This document shows positions 1 to 5,984 of a stretch of DNA of 7,863 nt, in pieces; within the stretch, counting starts at the first letter, position 1, and each line of letters starts with the position of its first letter. The stretch comes from Clostridiales bacterium UBA1763 (GTDB taxonomy: Bacteria > Bacillota > Clostridia > Oscillospirales > Oscillospiraceae), in assembly GCA_002314685.1 (NCBI GenBank), contig DCHB01000004.1:1-7863 (forward strand), given 5' to 3'. The notes under the pieces were generated by a model. The model did no database searches, was not told the origin of the DNA, and saw only the letters and a program-made list of their open reading frames with translations. Both the position numbers and the translations under genes were made by a program.

Positions 1-6
1 ACATCT

Positions 7-22
7 ATTGTAACGCTACAAT
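7..22. repeat. Short inverted repeat upstream of the acyltransferase gene
   Basis: ATTGTA (7-12) and TACAAT (17-22) form a perfect 6-bp inverted repeat with a 4-nt centre (ACGC). The right arm, GCTACAATATT, resembles the right half of the dyad at 5951-5966 (GCTACAACATT). The arms are 4 bp closer together than there, so it does not have the same operator geometry. It is centred about 70 bp before the predicted transcription start of the acyltransferase gene. It could be an operator for this gene or for one beyond the left edge, or chance in AT-rich DNA. Confidence 0.25.
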
Positions 23-49
23 ATTGCCTTAATTTTCACAAATAGCTTC

Positions 50-78
50 TTGAACAGTGTCGCAAATTGTTGTAGAAT
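50..78 (+). promoter_or_regulatory. Predicted sigma-A promoter of the acyltransferase gene
   Basis: TTGAAC (50-55) is followed after 17 bp by TAGAAT (73-78). These match the sigma-A consensus at 4/6 and 5/6 positions with ideal spacing. The predicted start point is near 85, giving a leader of about 27 nt before the ATG at 112. The surrounding 85 bases are AT-rich and hold no other gene. Confidence 0.6.
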
Positions 79-98
79 ATTATTTAATGATTTATTTC

Positions 99-103
99 GG
101 AGG
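99..103 (+). promoter_or_regulatory. Shine-Dalgarno site that decides the acyltransferase start
   Basis: GGAGG at 99-103 lies 8 nt before the ATG at 112. An in-frame GTG at 103-105 overlaps the last base of this site and so cannot be its start codon. The ATG at 112 is therefore the better start, giving a protein three residues shorter than the longest reading frame. Confidence 0.8.
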
Positions 104-111
104 TGAGCAAA

Positions 112-1275
112 ATGGAGGCTCGTAAACGCCATGTTCTAATATGGAGTATTGTGAGACCCGCCGCTATCGCAGTATCGAAAATTTTGTTTAACTATGACGC
201 GCAGGTCTGCCGCGAGGAGGGACCTCTGCTTGTTCTGCCCAACCACAACGCCGACCTCGACCCCGTGCTTGTGGCTTGCTCATTTCCGAAGCCGCTTTAC
301 TTTGTCGCAAGTGAACACATCATGCGCGGCAAGGCGGGAGATTTTCTGCGCTGGTCAACCGACATTATCCCCCGTCAGAAGGGCGGCAACGCATCCTCAA
401 CCATACGCAGTATAATCCGTCATGTTCAGGACGGACACGATGTCTGCATCTTCCCCGAGGGTAACCGTTCATGGGACGGCGTGACGCGTCCGATTACCCC
501 CGCGACGGGCAAAATGGTGCGTATGTCGGGTGCAAAGCTCGTGACCTACCGCACCGAGGGCGTGTATTTTTCAAATCCGCGCTGGGCGGGCGGCTCACTT
601 CGCCGCGGCAAAACCCACGGCGGCGTTGTCGGAGTGTATGAGCCCGAGTACCTCAAGTCCATAACCGCAAAGGCAGTTCAGGAGCTTATTGAGCGCGACC
701 TCTACGAGGATGCCTATGCCCGTCAGCGCAAAAAGCCCGTCAAATTCAAGGGCAGACGCCTTGCCGAGCACCTTGAAACACTGCTGTTTGCCTGCCCGCA
801 CTGTCATGCAGAGGGCAAGCTCCGTTCCGAGGGCAACTACCTGTACTGCGATGAGTGCGGCACTGCCCTGCGCTACACCGAGGAAGGCTTTTTCGCGGGA
901 GAAAATATGATTTTCGACACCGTGCTCGACTGGTGTATATGGCAGAAGGAGCTTGTTGAGAAAAAGTGCGCCGAGGCATCGGATAAGTCCATTTTTTCAG
1001 ACAGCGGGCTCAAGCTTTTTGAGGTCAGCACCGCGGAGAGCGAAAAGCTCATCTGCGAGGGTGAATTGAGTGTCTTCGGCGACAGACTTGTACTGCCCGA
1101 CGGTACGGAAATTAAGCACGGCGAGATTTCGGGTATGTCGGTCAGAGGTCCGCAGGATTTGTACTTCAGTACAAAAAGCCAAAATTACCTCATCACGAGC
1201 GATAAAATTTGTTGTATTTCCAAGTACCTTACGGCGTGTAAAGTATTTGACAAGAGCTTGATTTACGGTATATAA
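112..1275 (+). CDS. PlsC-type 1-acyl-glycerol-3-phosphate acyltransferase with C-terminal zinc ribbon and extra domain
   Basis: This is a lysophospholipid acyltransferase-family protein of 387 residues. Family members move an acyl chain onto 1-acyl-glycerol-3-phosphate at the cytoplasmic membrane face during phospholipid synthesis. The catalytic H-x4-D motif is in NHNADLDP (residues 44-51), an arginine block follows in IIPRQKGG (about 85-92), and the acceptor-binding FPEGNRS is at 114-120. A hydrophobic, amphipathic stretch near residues 9-27 could dock it to the membrane. Typical PlsC proteins are about 200-250 residues. This one continues with a four-cysteine zinc ribbon (CPHC at 228-231, CDEC at 246-249) and about 135 further residues of predicted beta-rich sequence. 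That tail recalls a PH/GRAM-like lipid-binding fold, but this is only an impression. The ATG is chosen because GGAGG precedes it by 8 nt. The acyltransferase family is confident; the exact acyl acceptor and the tail's role are not. Confidence 0.88.
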   Translation: MEARKRHVLIWSIVRPAAIAVSKILFNYDAQVCREEGPLLVLPNHNADLDPVLVACSFPKPLYFVASEHIMRGKAGDFLRWSTDIIPRQKGGNASSTIRSIIRHVQDGHDVCIFPEGNRSWDGVTRPITPATGKMVRMSGAKLVTYRTEGVYFSNPRWAGGSLRRGKTHGGVVGVYEPEYLKSITAKAVQELIERDLYEDAYARQRKKPVKFKGRRLAEHLETLLFACPHCHAEGKLRSEGNYLYCDECGTALRYTEEGFFAGENMIFDTVLDWCIWQKELVEKKCAEASDKSIFSDSGLKLFEVSTAESEKLICEGELSVFGDRLVLPDGTEIKHGEISGMSVRGPQDLYFSTKSQNYLITSDKICCISKYLTACKVFDKSLIYGI

Positions 1276-1276
1276 T
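1247..1276 (+). promoter_or_regulatory. Consensus sigma-A promoter inside the end of the acyltransferase gene, driving the DUF1846 gene
   Basis: TTGACA (1247-1252) and TATAAT (1271-1276) are both perfect consensus hexamers, separated by 18 bp. The -10 box overlaps the TAA stop (1273-1275) of the upstream gene. The predicted start point is near 1283, about 30 nt before the ATG at 1313. The downstream gene can therefore be transcribed strongly on its own, although no terminator separates it from the acyltransferase gene and read-through is also possible. Confidence 0.75.
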
Positions 1277-1312
1277 CTTTCTTTGTTATTTTGAGAAAGA
1301 AGGGATAAGGAA

Positions 1313-2800
1313 ATGAATGTAATCGGATTTGATAATGCCAAATATGTGCAGCTTCAGTCGCAGAATATCCGCGACAGAATTTCGCAGTTCGGCGGCAAGC
1401 TTTACCTTGAATTCGGCGGCAAGCTGTTTGACGATTATCATGCTTCAAGAGTTCTGCCCGGCTTTGAGCCCGACAGCAAGGTTAAGATGCTTCTTGAGAT
1501 GAAGGATGACGCCGAAATCGTCATCGCAATCTCCGCCGACGACATTGAGCGCAACAAGCGCAGAGGCGACCTCGGCATTACCTACGACGAGGACACTCTC
1601 CGTCTTATCGACGCATTCAGAGGCATAGGTCTGTATGTCGGCAGTGTTGTCATCACTCACTACCGCAGTCAGCCCGCCGCAGAGCTTTTCCAGAAGAGGC
1701 TTGAGACTCTCGGCATCCGCGTTTACCGTCACTACATAATTCCCGACTATCCCTCGAATGTCGAGCTTATTGTGTCCGAAAACGGCTTCGGCAAAAACGA
1801 ATTTATAGAAACCGAACGCAGTCTTGTTGTCGTAACCGCACCCGGTCCGGGAAGCGGCAAAATGGCGACCTGCTTAAGTCAGCTTTACCATGAGCACAAG
1901 CGCGGAATAAGCGCGGGCTATGCAAAATTCGAGACCTTCCCGATTTGGAATGTGCCTCTCAAGCACCCCATTAACCTCGCATACGAGGCGGCAACGGCTG
2001 ACCTTGACGATGTCAATATGATTGACCCCTTCCACCTCGACGCTTACGGCGAAACCACCGTAAACTACAACCGCGATGTCGAAATCTTCCCCGTTCTGAA
2101 CGCTATCCTCACCCGCATTTTCGGCGAGAGCGCATACAAAAGCCCCACCGATATGGGTGTCAATATGGCAGGCTACTGCATATTTGACGACGACGCCTGC
2201 CGCAATGCCTCAAAGCAGGAGATTATCCGCCGCTACTATTCCGCGGCGTGCTCACTGCGTCAGGGTCTCGGCAGTGCCGAGGAGGTGCGCAAGATTGAGA
2301 TTATCATGAACTCAATCGGCATAAGCTCAACCGACCGCCCCGTTGTTGCAAAGGCACTTGAAAAAGCCGAGGAGACGGGCGCACCCGCAGTTGCAATCGA
2401 GCTTCCCGACGGCACTATCGTCACGGGAAAGACAAGCTCCCTGCTCGGCGCAAGCTCCGCCTGCCTTATGAATGCGCTTAAATATCTCGCGGGCATCGAC
2501 AAAAAGCTCCTGCTTATTGCACCGGGAATTATAGAGCCCATTCAGCACCTCAAGGTTGAGCATCTCGGCAATCACAACCCGAGACTGCACACGGATGAGC
2601 TTTTGATTGCGCTTTCAATCTGCGCCGTAACTAATCCGCTTGTTGAGCTTGCAATAGACCAGCTTGACAAGCTCCGCGGCTGTGAGGCGCACTCGTCGGT
2701 TATCCTCTCGAGAGTTGACGAAAATCTGTTCTCAAAGCTCGGCGTAAACATCACCTACGAGCCGCGCTATCAGGCAAAAAAGCTCTTCCACGCAAAGTGA
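1313..2800 (+). CDS. DUF1846 (UPF0371) family protein
   Basis: This 495-residue protein matches the DUF1846/UPF0371 family in length and in characteristic blocks: FGGKL with LFDDYHASRVLPGF in the first 51 residues, then APGPGSGK at 176-183. The next conserved blocks are FETFPIWNVPLKHPINLAYE (206-225) and DPFHLDAYG (238-246). The family is common in Firmicutes and some Actinobacteria. To my knowledge its biochemical function is unknown, although a structure exists for a member. GPGSGK resembles a nucleotide-phosphate-binding loop but lacks the usual Ser/Thr after the lysine, so ATP binding is only suggested. The start is supported by AGAAGGG at 1298-1304, 8 nt before the ATG. The gene has its own consensus promoter and ends 4 nt before a strong hairpin terminator. 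It looks intact and soluble, with no signal peptide or membrane segment. Confidence 0.9.
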   Translation: MNVIGFDNAKYVQLQSQNIRDRISQFGGKLYLEFGGKLFDDYHASRVLPGFEPDSKVKMLLEMKDDAEIVIAISADDIERNKRRGDLGITYDEDTLRLIDAFRGIGLYVGSVVITHYRSQPAAELFQKRLETLGIRVYRHYIIPDYPSNVELIVSENGFGKNEFIETERSLVVVTAPGPGSGKMATCLSQLYHEHKRGISAGYAKFETFPIWNVPLKHPINLAYEAATADLDDVNMIDPFHLDAYGETTVNYNRDVEIFPVLNAILTRIFGESAYKSPTDMGVNMAGYCIFDDDACRNASKQEIIRRYYSAACSLRQGLGSAEEVRKIEIIMNSIGISSTDRPVVAKALEKAEETGAPAVAIELPDGTIVTGKTSSLLGASSACLMNALKYLAGIDKKLLLIAPGIIEPIQHLKVEHLGNHNPRLHTDELLIALSICAVTNPLVELAIDQLDKLRGCEAHSSVILSRVDENLFSKLGVNITYEPRYQAKKLFHAK

Positions 2801-2804
2801 TATT

Positions 2805-2840
2805 AAAAATCTCAGGCAATTTCGATTGCCTGAGATTTTT
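2805..2840. terminator. Bidirectional rho-independent terminator between convergent genes
   Basis: Positions 2805-2820 and 2825-2840 form a perfect 16-bp inverted repeat around the tetraloop TTCG (2821-2824). The arms begin with A5 and end with T5, so a U-tract follows the GC-containing stem on either strand. It starts 4 nt after the DUF1846 stop and, on the other strand, 4 nt after the stop of the gene at 2845. It can end both the rightward DUF1846 transcript and the leftward five-gene operon. Confidence 0.93.
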
Positions 2841-2844
2841 GTTT

Positions 2845-3471
2845 TCAGTATCTTTTTCCGAGGTCGGAAAGTTTGTTTCCGTATTTGACCGCATTTATGC
2901 GCCAAAGTGCCTCCGCGCCGACCTTATACATTATTCTCGGTATGCTGACCGACTTGAATTTTACGCCGTGATTTCTGCCTCTCACCACGGATTTTGCAAG
3001 TCTTTTCAGCTCGTGAATTATTGCCGTTTTGTTGTGCTTCATATCCTCGAGCACGGGCGTTGTTGACAGCATTCCGCCGCCTCCGACACCGACACCGCCG
3101 CAAAATTCAAGGCCTGCTCTTATGCAGAAGTTTTCGACTATTTCAAAGGCAACCTCGGTCTGCTCGCCCTCGTAAAAGCCGCAGTTAATAACGGCATAGA
3201 CCTTTAGCGTTTTGCCCCTTGCCCTCTCCTCAAGCTGCATGAGGCATCTCAAAACGTGCGAGGGCAGAGCATCGACATAAAGCGGGAAAAACAGCACCCA
3301 CGCATCGGCGGCAAGAAGCTCGCTTACCGTATTCTCCGACACTGTATTTGTGTGCATATCGAGCATTTTTACGTTGGTCTTATTCGGGAAAAAGCCCACG
3401 GTGTTTTTAATCAGTGCCCAGCTCGAGCTGTGGCTGAGCTTGGGGCTTGCGTTAATGAGTGCAACCGTCAT
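2845..3471 (-). CDS. Flavodoxin-fold NAD(P)H/FMN oxidoreductase-like protein
   Basis: This 208-residue protein has the flavodoxin-like fold of the NADPH-dependent FMN reductase and iron-sulfur flavoprotein group. The first strand leads into INASPKLSHSSS (residues 6-17), a form of the GSP-type loop that holds the FMN phosphate. FFPLYVDALPS (61-71) is the second flavin-contacting loop, and GGVGVGGGGM (125-134) is a glycine-rich loop near the flavin in relatives. It lacks the compact CX2CX2C cluster of true iron-sulfur flavoproteins. The C-terminal 45 residues are basic and aromatic. It is last in the operon; its ATG overlaps the upstream stop codon (ATGA), and GGAGGG inside the upstream gene lies 9 nt before the start, so translation is probably coupled. 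Redox partner and substrate are unknown. A structural partnership with the upstream protein is plausible because their motifs are complementary. Confidence 0.75.
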   Translation of the reverse strand: MTVALINASPKLSHSSSWALIKNTVGFFPNKTNVKMLDMHTNTVSENTVSELLAADAWVLFFPLYVDALPSHVLRCLMQLEERARGKTLKVYAVINCGFYEGEQTEVAFEIVENFCIRAGLEFCGGVGVGGGGMLSTTPVLEDMKHNKTAIIHELKRLAKSVVRGRNHGVKFKSVSIPRIMYKVGAEALWRINAVKYGNKLSDLGKRY

Positions 3472-3953
3472 AAGCTTATGCCCTCCATATCCTCGACGCT
3501 GTCGAAAAACTCGATTCTTTCAACCGTGCCGTCGTAGTTATCCATTGCCGCCTGCATAAGCTTGCGTGCCGTCTGTCTCTCCCCTTCGGTGGTCTCACCG
3601 TAGAACAGCACGCTGCATTTTATTACATTGTCGTATCTTCTGCGGTGGTGCATTTCGCCTCCGCGGATGACAAAATCGGGATGAACGTATGCGAGTCCTC
3701 TGTCCTGAATATTTTTTGCAAACGGGCTCAGACTGCCGTAAACACAGCGGCACACATAGTACACCTCATCACATTTGCCCCACAGTGCGCCTATATCGTC
3801 AAAACCGTCGGCGATGACGCATTTGCCGGGGGTTTTGAACCAGCAGTTGAAGCAGCCCACACAGCGGCAAAGTCTGCTGTCGGGCTTTATTATTTTGTGC
3901 TCTCCGCTGACGGGCAGATTGAAGTTTTCAAGGTCGGTAACAATAAGCTTCAT
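3468..3953 (-). CDS. Small iron-sulfur-flavoprotein-like protein lacking the flavin phosphate loop
   Basis: This 161-residue protein carries C31-x2-C34-x2-C37-x7-C45 within a GCFNCW...TPGKC context. That pattern matches the CX2CX2CX4-7C motif that binds a 4Fe-4S cluster in archaeal and clostridial iron-sulfur flavoproteins. Three more cysteines lie at 61, 68 and 70. Unlike family members, it goes almost directly from strand 1 (MKLIVTDL) to the cysteine region. The roughly 25-35 residues that normally form the GSP-type FMN phosphate loop and first helix are absent. The start is well supported: AAAGGGTGA lies just upstream and the preceding gene stops 18 nt away, so an N-terminal extension is unlikely. 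It may be an electron-transfer subunit that relies on the next gene, overlapping by 4 nt, for flavin binding. A degenerate paralogue is the alternative. The family placement rests mainly on the cysteine motif. Confidence 0.7.
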   Translation of the reverse strand: MKLIVTDLENFNLPVSGEHKIIKPDSRLCRCVGCFNCWFKTPGKCVIADGFDDIGALWGKCDEVYYVCRCVYGSLSPFAKNIQDRGLAYVHPDFVIRGGEMHHRRRYDNVIKCSVLFYGETTEGERQTARKLMQAAMDNYDGTVERIEFFDSVEDMEGISL

Positions 3954-3971
3954 TCGCTCACCCTTTCTTTT

Positions 3972-4880
3972 TTACTCCCACAGCTTTTCGGGATAAATAC
4001 CCGCCGCCTTCATGTCGGCAATCGCCGCCTTGACATGGTCGAGGTCGGCGCGGTAGGTCATGCCGTACCATGTTTCACTGCACTGCAGGACCTCAACCGT
4101 CGCTGTTTTGTCCTCAAGCTGTTCGTTTGCGACAAAGGGCAGGAAATACTCGCATTTAAGCGGATTTTCGGGCAGATTTTTGTCGAGAAATGCGGGGAAG
4201 CCCGCGCTTAATCTGTCGAGCATCTGCGTTGAAAAGCCCCAGAAATTCATAGACACGGTTGCCTCGCCCGAGACCTCGGTAAAGTGCTCGCCGTCGAGGG
4301 TGTATGCCGCATTTTCGCCGCGCTTTTCAATGTGTGTGCGCTCGGTTATGCCCTTGAGATACCCGTTTTCGACATCGCAGATTCCGCGTGCAACGTGACC
4401 GTTTTCGGTCACTGTATTTTTGAGCTTGTAGCCCCCCATCGCGTACTCGGATTTGTCCCTGTCGGCGCTGAGAAAATCGTATATCGCCTTATACGCGCCC
4501 TTACCGTAAAAATCGTCGGCATTTATGACGGCAAAGGGTCCTGTTACCGTGCCGCGACAGCACATTACGGCGTGTCCCGTGCCCCACGGCTTTTCTCTGC
4601 CCTCGGGCACGCAATAGCCCTCGGGGAGGACATCAAGCTGCTGATAGATGTACTGCACGTCGAAATATTTTTCCATGCGGTGTCCTACCGTCTGCTTAAA
4701 GCTGTCCTCAATCTCGTGCTTTATAATGAATGCTATCTTCTTGAAGCCTGCTCTTTTTGCATCAAAAAGCGAATAGTCGATAATAGCGTGACCTGCCTCA
4801 TCGACAGCGGTTATCTGCTTTAAGCCTCCGAAGCGGCTTCCCATTCCCGCCGCCATTATTACAAGCGTAGGCTCCTGCAT
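3972..4880 (-). CDS. Sugar-phosphate-nucleotidyltransferase-like NTP transferase
   Basis: This 302-residue protein has the Rossmann-like nucleotidyltransferase fold. AAGMGSRFGGLKQ (residues 10-22) is the signature nucleotide-binding loop with its catalytic arginine and lysine. KPWGTGHAV (97-105) fits the base-recognition segment, and INADDFYG (119-126) carries the metal-binding aspartates. Such enzymes join a sugar or alcohol phosphate to a nucleoside triphosphate, giving an NDP-sugar or similar product plus pyrophosphate. The N-terminal loop excludes neither sugar-1-phosphate, choline phosphate nor molybdopterin-type acceptors, so no substrate is assigned. The ATG lies 2 nt after the stop of the preceding gene, and a GGAGG ends about 12 nt upstream of it, suggesting coupled translation. 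Its presence among redox genes is unexpected and offers no clear pathway. Fold assignment is strong; specificity is open. Confidence 0.85.
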   Translation of the reverse strand: MQEPTLVIMAAGMGSRFGGLKQITAVDEAGHAIIDYSLFDAKRAGFKKIAFIIKHEIEDSFKQTVGHRMEKYFDVQYIYQQLDVLPEGYCVPEGREKPWGTGHAVMCCRGTVTGPFAVINADDFYGKGAYKAIYDFLSADRDKSEYAMGGYKLKNTVTENGHVARGICDVENGYLKGITERTHIEKRGENAAYTLDGEHFTEVSGEATVSMNFWGFSTQMLDRLSAGFPAFLDKNLPENPLKCEYFLPFVANEQLEDKTATVEVLQCSETWYGMTYRADLDHVKAAIADMKAAGIYPEKLWE

Positions 4881-4882
4881 AA

Positions 4883-5239
4883 TCAGCCCTGACCTCCGAG
4901 ATTGAGCTCGTTTATGCCCATGCCGACGGAGATTGCACGCACTGCCTCAAAGGTCTTTGCCTGTGCAATTTCGAGTCCTGCCTCCATTGCCTCATCGTTA
5001 AGCTCCTTGACCTCGTCGGGGAGCTTGACTATCGTCTCGGTGGTTATGTCGAACACAAAATATTTGTCCTCTGCATCGTGAATTTTAATATTCAGATACA
5101 GCACGACAAAGCCACTCCATTCCTCGGGCACCTTTGCCGATACCTTGCCCTCCTGCGAGAGAGAAAGCTCCGCACCGATGCTCGTATCGAGCTTGCTGTT
5201 TAAGACTACGGTTTTGAAATCTACAAATTCAACATTCAT
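4883..5239 (-). CDS. Conserved-looking hypothetical protein, 118 residues (possible SecB-like fold)
   Basis: I do not recognise this small protein with certainty. It has alternating hydrophobic strands in residues 1-75, including FVVLYLNIKI (44-53) and YFVFDITTETIVKL (60-73). An acidic linker and helix follow, then a C-terminal helix ending in ISVGMGINELNL (103-114). A strand-rich N-terminal half followed by helices and a C-terminal G-x-P/N-x-LNL-like end recalls the SecB-type chaperone fold, but this is a weak impression from pattern alone. There is no signal peptide, membrane segment or metal motif, and no cysteine. The start is supported by AGAGGT, about 7 nt upstream of the ATG. It sits 13 nt after the regulator's stop and 2 nt before the nucleotidyltransferase start, so it is clearly part of the operon and expressed with both. 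Confidence 0.7.
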   Translation of the reverse strand: MNVEFVDFKTVVLNSKLDTSIGAELSLSQEGKVSAKVPEEWSGFVVLYLNIKIHDAEDKYFVFDITTETIVKLPDEVKELNDEAMEAGLEIAQAKTFEAVRAISVGMGINELNLGGQG

Positions 5240-5252
5240 TTTATTACCTCTT

Positions 5253-5903
5253 TTATTCTGCTTTGAGCAGAGTTATTTTTCTGCCGCTTGACTGTATTAC
5301 GCCCTCCTCGCGCATTAAGCGAAGCTCACGCATAAGGCTCGTTCTGTCAACGCAAAGATAGTTTGCAAGCTGTGAAAGCGAAAGCTCGGTTTCGAAGCTG
5401 TCCGACTGCGTTTTTTCCTCTAAGTATTCAAAATAGCTCATCAGCTTCTGACGCACTGTTTTCTTGCTTATCATGTTAATTCTCAGTGCGAGCATCTGCG
5501 CCTTTTTAGCCGTCAGCTTGAACAGATTGCTGTTTATCTTCGTGTGATGCTCGCAGGCATTTGAGCATCTGCCGTATATAGAGCTCATTTTAATAAACAT
5601 AACCGTGCAGTCGCTGTCAGCCTCCGCGACATAGCCGAGTCCGCTGTACGGCAGGGTGAAAACCTCTCCGAAAATGTCGTCGGGCACATAGTTTTCAAGC
5701 AGAGTGTATTCCCCGTCTATATCCACGCAGTATAGATGCGCCTTGCCCGTCAAAAGCACGCACAGATATTTAATCTCGGTCTCATACACGAGTATCGTTT
5801 CGCCCTTACGGAAGGAGCGCACCTCGGGATTGAAGCAGCTCATCATAGCCTCAATGCTCGAACAGCTTATATCCTTGAACAGCTCAACATTTCTTAAATC
5901 CAC
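5253..5903 (-). CDS. Crp/Fnr-family transcriptional regulator
   Basis: This 216-residue protein has the two-domain layout and length usual for Crp/Fnr regulators. An N-terminal cyclic-nucleotide-binding-type beta barrel (about 10-115) includes the FRKGETILVY strand and a DIFGE turn (76-80). A long dimerisation helix follows (about 118-150). The C-terminal winged helix (about 155-212) has its helix-turn-helix in LSLSQLANYLCVDRTSLMREL (175-195), DRTSLMREL being the recognition helix. Eight cysteines are present (14, 23, 48, 59, 99, 113, 117, 184), but not in the FNR 4Fe-4S arrangement, so the signal is unknown; haem, NO, redox or a small ligand are all possible. It starts with GTG, supported by AAGGAGGG 8 nt upstream. 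It is first in a five-gene leftward operon and divergent from the flavodiiron gene, which is its likely target. A palindrome in the gap could be its operator. Confidence 0.9.
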   Translation of the reverse strand: MDLRNVELFKDISCSSIEAMMSCFNPEVRSFRKGETILVYETEIKYLCVLLTGKAHLYCVDIDGEYTLLENYVPDDIFGEVFTLPYSGLGYVAEADSDCTVMFIKMSSIYGRCSNACEHHTKINSNLFKLTAKKAQMLALRINMISKKTVRQKLMSYFEYLEEKTQSDSFETELSLSQLANYLCVDRTSLMRELRLMREEGVIQSSGRKITLLKAE

Positions 5904-5911
5904 AGCTTTAT

Positions 5912-5919
5912 CCCTCCTT
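5912..5919 (-). promoter_or_regulatory. Shine-Dalgarno site supporting the GTG start of the regulator
   Basis: On the minus strand this reads AAGGAGGG, nearly the full anti-Shine-Dalgarno complement. It lies 8 nt before the GTG at 5903-5901. No in-frame ATG competes close to it, so the GTG is taken as the genuine start. Confidence 0.85.
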
Positions 5920-5935
5920 AGTATTTATATTGGAT

Positions 5936-5944
5936 ATTATAACA
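5936..5944 (-). promoter_or_regulatory. Extended -10 element of the regulator operon
   Basis: The minus strand reads TGT-TATAAT, a perfect -10 hexamer with the TGn extension. The predicted start is near 5929, 26 nt before the GTG. No good -35 hexamer lies 16-18 bp upstream, as is common for extended -10 promoters. The dyad at 5951-5966 covers about -22 to -37 of this promoter, where a bound protein would block RNA polymerase. Confidence 0.6.
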
Positions 5945-5950
5945 CAATCA

Positions 5951-5966
5951 TGTGGCGTATGCTACA
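5951..5966. promoter_or_regulatory. CRP-like dyad, probable operator for the divergent genes
   Basis: TGTGGC (5951-5956), GTAT, GCTACA (5961-5966) forms an imperfect dyad in which 5 of 6 arm positions pair. Its 16-bp span and TGTGG-N6-CTACA form follow the CRP-type TGTGA-N6-TCACA geometry. It lies between the Crp/Fnr gene and the flavodiiron gene. Its centre (5958/5959) is at -41.5 from the rightward start predicted from the -10 at 5988-5993, and about -29.5 from the leftward start. Binding by the neighbouring regulator is inferred. Confidence 0.55.
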
Positions 5967-5984
5967 ACATTTTTTTGCATTTCG

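Noticed and set aside
103..111. Upstream GTG start for the acyltransferase
   Set aside because: The GTG overlaps the GGAGG ribosome-binding site that serves the ATG at 112, so initiation at the GTG is unlikely.
1276..1300. Weak hairpin TCTTTCT (1276-1282) / AGAAAGA (1294-1300) between the first two genes as a terminator or attenuator
   Set aside because: The stem is 7 bp with only two G-C pairs and an 11-nt loop, and no U-tract follows. It also overlaps the predicted promoter start, so it is not a credible terminator.
2797..3066. Plus-strand reading frame crossing the terminator
   Set aside because: It runs through the perfect hairpin terminator and antisense to the end of the last operon gene, with no motif or ribosome-binding site.
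3645..4211. Plus-strand reading frame of 188 codons across two minus-strand genes
   Set aside because: It spans the junction of two well-supported minus-strand genes, has no ribosome-binding site or recognisable motif, and is antisense to the cysteine cluster region.
4284..4823. Plus-strand reading frame of 179 codons opposite the nucleotidyltransferase
   Set aside because: It is antisense to the conserved nucleotide-binding motifs and shows no domain or start signal of its own.
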